Positions 6,448 to 11,403 of a stretch of DNA of 11,403 bases are shown here, in pieces. The translations under genes and the position numbers were made by a program. The notes below the pieces were generated by a model. That model ran no database searches, was not told where the DNA came from, and was given only the letters and a program-made list of their open reading frames with translations. Within the stretch, counting starts at the first letter, position 1. Every line of letters starts with the position of its first letter. Origin of the DNA: JANYJJ01 sp043749975 (GTDB lineage: Bacteria > Pseudomonadota > Gammaproteobacteria > Burkholderiales > Burkholderiaceae_C); NCBI GenBank assembly GCA_043749975.1, contig JAYVCL010000119.1, positions 1 to 11,403 of the forward strand, in the 5' to 3' direction.

Positions 6448-6462
6448 CGAGTCGTTGACTCG
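6448..6462. repeat. Inverted and direct repeats in the reductase leader
   Basis: CGAGTC (6448-6453) and GACTCG (6457-6462) form a 6-bp inverted repeat around GTT. It overlaps a short series of imperfect 10-base direct repeats (GTCGGGTCGA, GTCGTGTCGA) at 6431-6450. It lies 28-42 bases upstream of the reductase start. Its function is unknown, and GC-rich low complexity could explain it. Confidence 0.4.
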
Positions 6463-6495
6463 CGCGGCCCGACTGTGCCAGACTGTCCAGCCGAT

Positions 6496-6513
6496 GAATG
6501 CAAACCTGCATTC
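6496..6513. promoter_or_regulatory. Operator-like inverted repeat upstream of the reductase gene
   Basis: GAATGCA (6496-6502) and TGCATTC (6507-6513) are perfect 7-bp inverted arms around AACC. The site is about 75-95 bases upstream of the reductase start and just ahead of the short ORF at 6542. The size is right for a dimeric regulator, but no -35/-10 pair was convincing here. Confidence 0.4.
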
Positions 6514-6541
6514 GCCAATTTTTGTCGCAGGAGGTGCCGCC

Positions 6542-6583
6542 ATGAATCCATCCGCCATTGCCTCTTCGTCGGCCGCTGCCTGA
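6542..6583 (+). CDS. Possible 13-residue leader peptide or short ORF
   Basis: ATG at 6542 is preceded 7 bases upstream by AGGAGG (6529-6534), the best Shine-Dalgarno sequence in the window. It encodes only MNPSAIASSSAAA before TGA 6581-6583. It lies in the roughly 400-bp gap upstream of the RsgA-like gene, 244 bases before its start, and is followed by four hairpins. It could be a leader peptide, a small protein, or the leftover start of a decayed gene. No promoter is evident. Composition (5 Ala, 4 Ser) gives no clue to function. Translation is suggested only by the ribosome-binding site. Confidence 0.3.
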   Translation: MNPSAIASSSAAA

Positions 6584-6656
6584 CCTGCGCTTCGCCCGCC
6601 TCGGGTTGCTTCTTTCTGCCGTATTGACCCAGCTTCCTGGCTGTGGCGGCAGTCAC

Positions 6657-6801
6657 TGCGAGAACCCCTCTCGCACGCTCTGAGGTCTGACTCCCCGCGT
6701 GATCGTGCTCAGCACGCGGCTGACGGTTCATCCCCACGCTTGCCCTGCATGCTTCGTGCGCGCCGGGTTCATCGGCGCGCGGTGCCCTGCGCCGCGCGCA
6801 G
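6657..6801 (+). other. Structured intergenic segment with four successive hairpins
   Basis: Four perfect stems occur in 145 bases before the RsgA-like gene: TGCGAGA/TCTCGCA (6657-6663/6669-6675, loop 5); CCGCGTG/CACGCGG (6695-6701/6713-6719, loop 11); GCGCGCCG/CGGCGCGC (6758-6765/6773-6780, loop 7); CTGCGC/GCGCAG (6787-6792/6796-6801, loop 3). It may be a structured 5' leader or small RNA. High GC makes chance stems likely, and no known RNA family was recognised. Otherwise the 6421-6826 gap contains no conventional gene. Confidence 0.35.
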
Positions 6802-6826
6802 CGAGAAACGAAAGTCAGACCCCACC

Positions 6827-7984
6827 ATGACCATGACCATTCCCGAGATTGAATTTGAGCGCCTGCGCAGCCTGGGACTCACGCCCGCGCTGGCGAACCG
6901 CGCCGCCGCCGCCCTGGCCGATTTCGCGCCGGCAAGCGGCGCACCCGTTGATCTTCGACTGCTCAGGCTGATCGAAGTGAACCGTGAAACCGTTCGCCTG
7001 CACGACGCCGAGGACGAGCTCACTGCGCGCGTGATGCCGCGCCTGTCACGCAGGCTGGCCGATGACGAGACCGGGCTCGCTGTTGGCGACTGGGTGCTCG
7101 CCGCCGCCGATGCCCATGGCCAGACCTGGGTTCACGCGCGCGTGCCGCCACTCTCGCACATCAACCGGCGCGATGCCGATGGGCGGCGTCACCCGGTCGT
7201 CAGCAACGTCGACACCGCTTTGTTGGTGATGGGCCTGGACGACGATTTCAACCCGCGCCGCCTGGAACGCTACCTGGCGCTGGTTCATGCGACCGGCGAG
7301 TACGCGCCCGGCAGCACGGCCGGCGACGCTGCAGCCGTGCGGCCGGTGGTCGTGTTGACGAAGGCCGACGTGGCGGCGCGCACGCCCGGCTTGATCGCAG
7401 CGCGCATCGAGGCGCTGCGGGGCCGCGTGCCGGCGCGCATCGACCTGGTCGCGATCGACGGCACCGACGCGTACACGGTGCAGCAACTCCAGCCCTACCT
7501 CGGCGCGGGCCAGACCCTGGTCGTGCTCGGCTCGTCGGGCGCGGGCAAATCCACGCTGACCAACACGCTGCTCGGCGCGCCGGTGCAAGACACCGGCGCG
7601 GTGCGCGAAAGCGACAGCCGCGGCAAGCACACGACCACCTCGCGTTCGCTGCACCGCCTGCCCTCAGGCGCATGCGTGATCGACACCCCGGGGCTGCGCG
7701 CGCTGCGCCCCGATGCCGACGAAGCCAGCTTGGCGGCCAGCTTCGGCGACATCGAAGCACTGGCGGGGCGGTGCCGCTTCCGCGATTGCAGGCACCACGA
7801 CGAACCCGGCTGCGCGGTGCGTGAAGGCGTGGCCGCAGACCGCCTGAGCAACTACCACAAGCTGCTGCGCGAGGCCCGCCGCGACACGATGGGCGTGCTC
7901 GAGCGTCAGCGGCAGTTGACGGTGTGGAAGACGCGCGACAGGGCGTCACGCGAGCGCAACAGAATCAAGCGCAACGAGGCTTGA
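6827..7984 (+). CDS. rsgA: RsgA-like circularly permuted ribosome-biogenesis GTPase, long form
   Basis: 385 residues, cytoplasmic. RsgA proteins bind the 30S subunit and use GTP to help late maturation of the decoding region. The permuted motif order is clear: G4 TKAD (178-181) comes before G1 GSSGAGKS (235-242), the G2 threonines in RGKHTTTSR (265-273), and G3 DTPG (286-289). A C-terminal zinc-binding motif Cys316-x4-Cys321-x-His323-x5-Cys329 (CRFRDCRHHDEPGC) follows, then a basic tail. An OB-like region (about 55-115, including VGDWVLAA at 86-93) is preceded by about 50 extra residues (RLRSLGLTPALANRAAAAL). With the NVDTALLVMGLDDDFNPRRLERYL segment (127-150) this marks the longer RsgA subgroup, not the roughly 300-residue type. 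The genome may hold a second, canonical copy. ATG at 6827 is the first plausible start (the next ATG is at 6833); the ribosome-binding site is weak. In-frame codons back to 6740 run through hairpins and look noncoding. Confidence 0.92.
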   Translation: MTMTIPEIEFERLRSLGLTPALANRAAAALADFAPASGAPVDLRLLRLIEVNRETVRLHDAEDELTARVMPRLSRRLADDETGLAVGDWVLAAADAHGQTWVHARVPPLSHINRRDADGRRHPVVSNVDTALLVMGLDDDFNPRRLERYLALVHATGEYAPGSTAGDAAAVRPVVVLTKADVAARTPGLIAARIEALRGRVPARIDLVAIDGTDAYTVQQLQPYLGAGQTLVVLGSSGAGKSTLTNTLLGAPVQDTGAVRESDSRGKHTTTSRSLHRLPSGACVIDTPGLRALRPDADEASLAASFGDIEALAGRCRFRDCRHHDEPGCAVREGVAADRLSNYHKLLREARRDTMGVLERQRQLTVWKTRDRASRERNRIKRNEA

Positions 7985-7996
7985 GGTCGGTGGTCA

Positions 7997-8002
7997 TACA
8001 AT
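7997..8002 (+). promoter_or_regulatory. Possible -10 box of the yajC-secD-secF operon
   Basis: TACAAT matches the TATAAT consensus at five of six positions. It lies 13 bases after the GTPase stop codon and 52 bases before the yajC start. No good -35 box occurs at 16-18 bases upstream, so it may depend on an activator, or transcription may come through from the GTPase gene. Confidence 0.35.
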
Positions 8003-8013
8003 CCCAAATCTTT

Positions 8014-8036
8014 GCGCCAGGCACGTTGCCAGGCGC
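8014..8036 (+). promoter_or_regulatory. Hairpin in the yajC leader
   Basis: GCGCC plus GGCA (8014-8018, 8020-8023) pair with TGCC plus GGCGC (8027-8030, 8032-8036). There is one A-A mismatch and a 3-base loop. The stem ends 5 bases before the yajC Shine-Dalgarno sequence AAGGA (8042-8046). It may affect translation initiation or act as a processing or attenuation site; no T-run follows. Confidence 0.4.
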
Positions 8037-8053
8037 ATCAAAAGGAAACTCAA

Positions 8054-8389
8054 GTGTTCATTTCAGAAGCATTCGCACAGGCCGCACCCGCCGCCACCGG
8101 CGCGTCCGATTCGCCGTTCGGCAGCATCGCCAGCATGCTGCCCATCTTGCTGATGTTCGTGGTGCTGTATTTCGTGATGATCCGGCCGCAGATGAAGCGC
8201 CAAAAAGAGCACAAGGCCATGATCGACGCCATCGCCAAGGGCGACGAAGTGGTGATCGGCGGCGGCATGCTGGGTCGCATCTCCAAGATGGGCGAAAGCT
8301 ACCTGCATGTCGAAATCGCCAACGGCGTGGAGATTCAGGTGCAGCGCTCATCGGTGGTCCAGGTGCTCCCCAAGGGCAGCTTCAAGTAA
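8054..8389 (+). CDS. yajC: Sec translocon accessory subunit YajC
   Basis: 111 residues. YajC is a small inner-membrane protein that associates with SecD and SecF and with the SecYEG channel. After a short periplasmic Ala-rich N-terminus there is one membrane segment at about 29-45 (MLPILLMFVVLYFVMI). It is followed by the family hallmark IRPQMKRQKEHK (45-56) and a small cytoplasmic domain with GDEVVIGGGMLGRI. The length matches E. coli YajC (110). The start is GTG at 8054, chosen because AAGGA (8042-8046) is 7 bases upstream and FISEAFAQA is a usual YajC start; the in-frame ATG at 8012 would read through the leader hairpin. It is the first gene of the yajC-secD-secF cluster. In many proteobacteria tgt precedes yajC, but here the RsgA-like GTPase does. 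Confidence 0.96.
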   Translation: MFISEAFAQAAPAATGASDSPFGSIASMLPILLMFVVLYFVMIRPQMKRQKEHKAMIDAIAKGDEVVIGGGMLGRISKMGESYLHVEIANGVEIQVQRSSVVQVLPKGSFK

Positions 8390-8508
8390 GCACACACCGG
8401 GTGCTGGCGGCCACGCCGACGCACTTCCGGCGTTGAGCGGATTCCGCGCCCCGGCGGCTGGCGCATCCCACGCACCGCGCAATCCGGACACACCGCGAGA
8501 AAGTCAAC

Positions 8509-10386
8509 ATGAACCGCTATCCATTCTGGAAATACGTCGTCCTCGCGGTCGCGTTGGTGATCGGGCTGCTGTTCACCTTGCCCAACTTTTTTGGCGAAGC
8601 GCCAGCGGTGCAAATCAGCAGCGGCAAGGCCACGCTGAAGCTCGACAGCTCGCTCACCACGCGGGTTGAACAGGTGCTGACCGCGGCCGGATTGAAGGCC
8701 GATTTCGTGCAGTTCGAAGGCACCTCGGTGAAGGCCCGCTTTGGCGACACCGACCTGCAGATCAAGGCGAAGGACGCGATCTCCAAATCGCTCAACCCCG
8801 ACGCAGCCAACCCGAGCTACATCGTGGCGCTGAACCTTTTGTCGCGCTCGCCGCAATGGCTCACCTCGCTGCACGCCTTGCCGATGTACCTGGGGCTCGA
8901 CCTGCGCGGCGGGGTGCACTTTTTGATGCAGGTCGACATGAAGTCGGCGCTGACCAAGAAGGCCGAAGCGCTGACCGGCGACATTCGAACCCTGCTGCGC
9001 GACAAGAACCTGCGCCACGCCGGCATCACCCGCGACGGCAACAACGTCGACGTGCGGTTTCGGGATCGCGAAACGCTGACTGCGGCGCGCACCCTGCTGG
9101 CCGACCAGTTGCCCGATCTGCTGTGGACCGAGACGCCGGACGGCAGCGATTTCAAGCTCGGCGGCTCACTCAAGCCCGAAGCTGCGGCGCGGGTGCAAGA
9201 AGGCGCGATCAAGCAAAACATCACCACCTTGCACAACCGGGTGAATGAACTCGGCGTGGCGGAACCGGTGATTCAGAAGCAGGGCCTGGACCGCGTGGTG
9301 GTGCAGTTGCCCGGTGTGCAAGACACCGCGAAGGCGAAGGACATCATCGGCCGCACCGCCACGCTGGAAGTGCGCCTGCTCGACGAAAGCACCGAGGCGG
9401 CAGCCGCCGTCGGTGGCAGCGGCCCAGTGCCGTTCGGGGCCGAGCGCTTCGAGGAGCGCGGCGGCGCGCCCATCATCGTGAAGCGCCAGGTGGTGTTGAC
9501 CGGCGAGAACCTCATCGACGCCCAGCCCGGCTTCGACGGCCAGACCCATGAGCCCACCGTCAACCTCACGCTGGACGCCAAGGGCTCGCGCATTTTCAAA
9601 GACGTGACGCGCGAGAACATCGGCAAGCGGATGGCGATCATCCTGTTCGAGAAGGGCAAGGGCGAGGTGGTGACAGCGCCGGTGATCCGCAGCGAAATCG
9701 GTGCCGGGCGGGTGCAGATTTCTGGCCGCATGACCACCGCCGAAGCCAGCGACACCTCACTGCTGTTGCGCTCGGGCTCGCTCGCCGCGCCGATGGAGAT
9801 CATCGAAGAACGCACCATTGGGCCCAGCCTGGGGGCCGACAACATCGCCAAGGGCTTCAACAGCGTGAAGTACGGCTTCGCCGCCATCGCCATCTTCATG
9901 TGCGCGTACTACATGTTGTTCGGCGTGTTTTCGACCTTGGCGCTGGCCTTCAATTTGCTGCTGCTGGTGGCCGTGTTGTCGATGCTGCAGGCCACGCTCA
10001 CGCTGCCGGGCATCGCGGCCATCGCGCTGGCGCTGGGCATGGCGATCGACGCCAACGTGCTGATCAACGAACGGGTGCGCGAGGAACTGCGCAACGGCGC
10101 GGCACCGCAAACGGCCATCCACACCGGCTACGAGCGCGCCTTCGCGACCATCCTCGACTCCAACATCACCACGCTGATCGCAGGCGTGTCGCTGCTGGCT
10201 TTCGGCTCGGGCGCGGTGCGCGGCTTCGCCATCGTGCATGTGCTGGGCATCCTGACTTCGATGTTCTCGGCCGTGGTGTTCTCGCGCGGCCTGGTGAACC
10301 TTTGGTATGGCCGCCAGAAGAAGCTCAAGGGCGTGTCGATCGGGCAGGTCTGGAAGCCCGGTGCCACGGCGCCCGGCCAGACCTGA
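8509..10386 (+). CDS. secD: Protein translocase subunit SecD
   Basis: 625 residues, inner membrane. SecD with SecF uses the proton gradient to pull exported proteins out of the SecYEG channel on the periplasmic side. TM1 is at about 7-25. A large periplasmic P1 domain follows, with the D1 motif LGLDLRGGVHF (128-138) and NRVNELGVAEPVIQ (243-256). Five membrane segments fill about 452-600. The TM4 motif GMAIDANVLINERVREE (510-526) carries Asp514, the conserved proton-pathway residue (E. coli Asp519). The length is close to E. coli SecD (615). ATG at 8509 has GAGAAAG (8497-8503) upstream and begins MNRYPFWKY, the usual family start. The 119-bp spacer from yajC holds a weak inverted repeat (ACGCCG 8413-8418 with CGGCGT 8428-8433) and no gene. 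It is cotranscribed with yajC and secF. Confidence 0.97.
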   Translation: MNRYPFWKYVVLAVALVIGLLFTLPNFFGEAPAVQISSGKATLKLDSSLTTRVEQVLTAAGLKADFVQFEGTSVKARFGDTDLQIKAKDAISKSLNPDAANPSYIVALNLLSRSPQWLTSLHALPMYLGLDLRGGVHFLMQVDMKSALTKKAEALTGDIRTLLRDKNLRHAGITRDGNNVDVRFRDRETLTAARTLLADQLPDLLWTETPDGSDFKLGGSLKPEAAARVQEGAIKQNITTLHNRVNELGVAEPVIQKQGLDRVVVQLPGVQDTAKAKDIIGRTATLEVRLLDESTEAAAAVGGSGPVPFGAERFEERGGAPIIVKRQVVLTGENLIDAQPGFDGQTHEPTVNLTLDAKGSRIFKDVTRENIGKRMAIILFEKGKGEVVTAPVIRSEIGAGRVQISGRMTTAEASDTSLLLRSGSLAAPMEIIEERTIGPSLGADNIAKGFNSVKYGFAAIAIFMCAYYMLFGVFSTLALAFNLLLLVAVLSMLQATLTLPGIAAIALALGMAIDANVLINERVREELRNGAAPQTAIHTGYERAFATILDSNITTLIAGVSLLAFGSGAVRGFAIVHVLGILTSMFSAVVFSRGLVNLWYGRQKKLKGVSIGQVWKPGATAPGQT

Positions 10387-10416
10387 CGTCGCAGCCAAGA
10401 ACAAAAAGGAAGCCAG

Positions 10417-11403
10417 ATGGAATTTTTCAGGATCAGGCGCGACATTCCGTTCATGCGCTATGCGGTGGTGCTCAACGTCATATCGGCGCTGACCTTCGCG
10501 GCGGCGGTGTTCTTCATCGCCACCCGCGGCCTGCATTTTTCGGTCGAGTTCACCGGCGGCACCCTGGTCGAAGTGGCCTATCCGCAAACTGCCGACCTGG
10601 GCCGTGTGCGCGAGACCGTTGACACCATGAAGCTGGGCGACATCCAGGTGCAGAACTTCGGCAGCTCGCGCGACGTGCTGATCCGGCTGCCTGCGCGCGG
10701 CGACCTGAAGCAGGCCGACGCCTTGAGCCGGCGCGTCTTCGACGAGCTGTGCAAGGCCGAGCGCGGCAGCGTCACCACCCAGCAACTGACCACCGACAAG
10801 GGCGAAGCCATCAGCAAGCCGGTGTGCGGCACGCTCGGCTCCGAACTGGTGAAGCTTCAGCGCAGCGAGTTCGTCGGCCCGTCGGTGGGCTCGGAGCTGG
10901 CGCGCGACGGCGCTTTGGCACTGGCGGTCACGGTGGTCGGCATCATGCTTTACCTGGCCTTCCGCTTCGAGTGGAAATTTTCGGTCGCGGGCATCGTGGC
11001 CAACTTGCACGACGTGATCATCATCGTCGGCTTCTTCGCCTTTTTTCAGTGGGAGTTTTCGCTGGCGGTGCTGGCCGCCGTGCTGGCGGTGCTGGGCTAT
11101 TCGGTGAACGAGTCGGTGGTGATCTTCGACCGCGTCCGCGAGTCGTTTCGCCGCTACCGCAAGATGACCACCCGCGAGGTGATCGACCACGCCATCACCA
11201 GCACCATCAGCCGCACCATCATCACCCACGGCTGCACGCTGATGATGGTGGTGTCGATGCTGGTCTTCGGCGGCCCGACGCTGCACTACTTCGCGGTCGC
11301 GCTGACCATCGGCATTTTGTTCGGCATCTACTCGTCGGTGTTCGTGGCGGCGGCGATCGCGATGTGGCTGGGCGTCAAGCGCGAAGACCTGATGAAGGGC
11401 GGC
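10417..11403 (+). CDS. secF: Protein translocase subunit SecF (3' end beyond window)
   Basis: 329 codons are open to the right edge without a stop. The family is about 310-325 residues, so only the extreme C-terminus is missing. It is the inner-membrane partner of SecD. TM1 is at about 14-35, and the periplasmic domain has the FTGG motif (45-48). Five further segments follow at about 163-182, 188-209, 214-235, 265-284 and 290-318. Conserved NLHDVIIIVGFFAFF (196-210) contains Asp199. The TM4 motif GYSVNESVVIFDRVRE (227-242) has Glu231 where E. coli has Asp213; as I recall, Glu is usual in betaproteobacteria. The start ATG has AAGGA (10406-10410) 6 bases upstream and lies 30 bases after the secD stop, so the two are one operon. 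About 28 residues between the periplasmic domain and TM2 (CKAERGSV to CGTLGSEL) hold two cysteines and are longer than in E. coli by my recollection. Confidence 0.96.
   Translation, partial: MEFFRIRRDIPFMRYAVVLNVISALTFAAAVFFIATRGLHFSVEFTGGTLVEVAYPQTADLGRVRETVDTMKLGDIQVQNFGSSRDVLIRLPARGDLKQADALSRRVFDELCKAERGSVTTQQLTTDKGEAISKPVCGTLGSELVKLQRSEFVGPSVGSELARDGALALAVTVVGIMLYLAFRFEWKFSVAGIVANLHDVIIIVGFFAFFQWEFSLAVLAAVLAVLGYSVNESVVIFDRVRESFRRYRKMTTREVIDHAITSTISRTIITHGCTLMMVVSMLVFGGPTLHYFAVALTIGILFGIYSSVFVAAAIAMWLGVKREDLMKGG

Noticed and set aside
6465..6485. TGGCAC on the minus strand as a possible sigma-54 promoter for the reductase
   Set aside because: The required TTGC element at the fixed downstream spacing is absent.
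5464..6627. Plus-strand 387-codon open frame antisense to the reductase gene
   Set aside because: The reductase on the other strand has a full Rossmann motif, ribosome-binding site and correct length; the antisense frame shows only His/Arg-rich sequence.
6417..6737. Minus-strand 106-codon open frame upstream of the reductase
   Set aside because: No ribosome-binding site or domain, overlaps the probable reductase promoter region, and its composition looks random.
10643..10870. Cysteine-containing stretch in SecF as a novel inserted domain
   Set aside because: It lies within the normal periplasmic region, and total length is near the family norm. It is more likely lineage variation than an insertion.
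9757..11286. Minus-strand 509-codon open frame antisense to secD and secF
   Set aside because: It spans two unmistakable Sec genes and their spacer and is dominated by His, Arg and Gln, as expected from antisense GC-skewed codons.

Overview
The window looks like chromosomal DNA of a betaproteobacterium, most likely order Burkholderiales. The DNA is very GC-rich with strong G/C third-position bias. The SecD/SecF sequences are of the betaproteobacterial type (SecF motif GYSVNESVVIFDR). The gene content is ordinary for that group. The genus cannot be fixed from sequence reading alone. I see no phage, insertion sequence, CRISPR array, tRNA or rRNA.

Layout, left to right. (1) 1-2433 is a sugar-uptake module. 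It holds the 3' end of a plus-strand sugar-binding protein gene, then a complete, convergent paralogue on the minus strand (224-1252), then a divergent PfkB-family fructokinase-like gene (1483-2433). The complete binding-protein gene and the kinase share a 230-bp divergent intergenic region. It contains a perfect 27-bp AT-rich palindrome (1387-1413) that overlaps the -35 box of a plausible promoter for the binding protein. This suggests that one regulator couples sugar capture and phosphorylation. (2) 2616-4055 encodes a diguanylate cyclase with an N-terminal MEDS-like sensory domain, a coiled-coil linker, a GGDEF domain with an intact inhibitory site, and an unexpected C-terminal excisionase/MerR-like helix-turn-helix. 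(3) 4145-6420 on the minus strand is a probable two-gene operon: a ketopantoate-reductase-family oxidoreductase followed by an aspartate/aromatic aminotransferase. (4) 6421-6826 is about 400 bp without a conventional gene. It holds operator-like inverted repeats, a 13-codon ORF behind a perfect Shine-Dalgarno sequence, and four consecutive hairpins. (5) 6827-7984 encodes a long-form RsgA-like circularly permuted GTPase. (6) 8054-11403 is the yajC-secD-secF cluster, accessory components of the Sec protein-export channel. secF runs off the right edge.

The genes fall into independent functional blocks: sugar uptake, c-di-GMP signalling, amino-acid/cofactor metabolism, ribosome maturation and protein export. 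The most interesting points are the MEDS-GGDEF-HTH protein (a possible direct link between second-messenger synthesis and DNA binding), the perfect shared operator, the tail-to-tail inverted duplication of the binding-protein genes, and the structured region ahead of the GTPase gene. No wholly new multi-gene system is evident.
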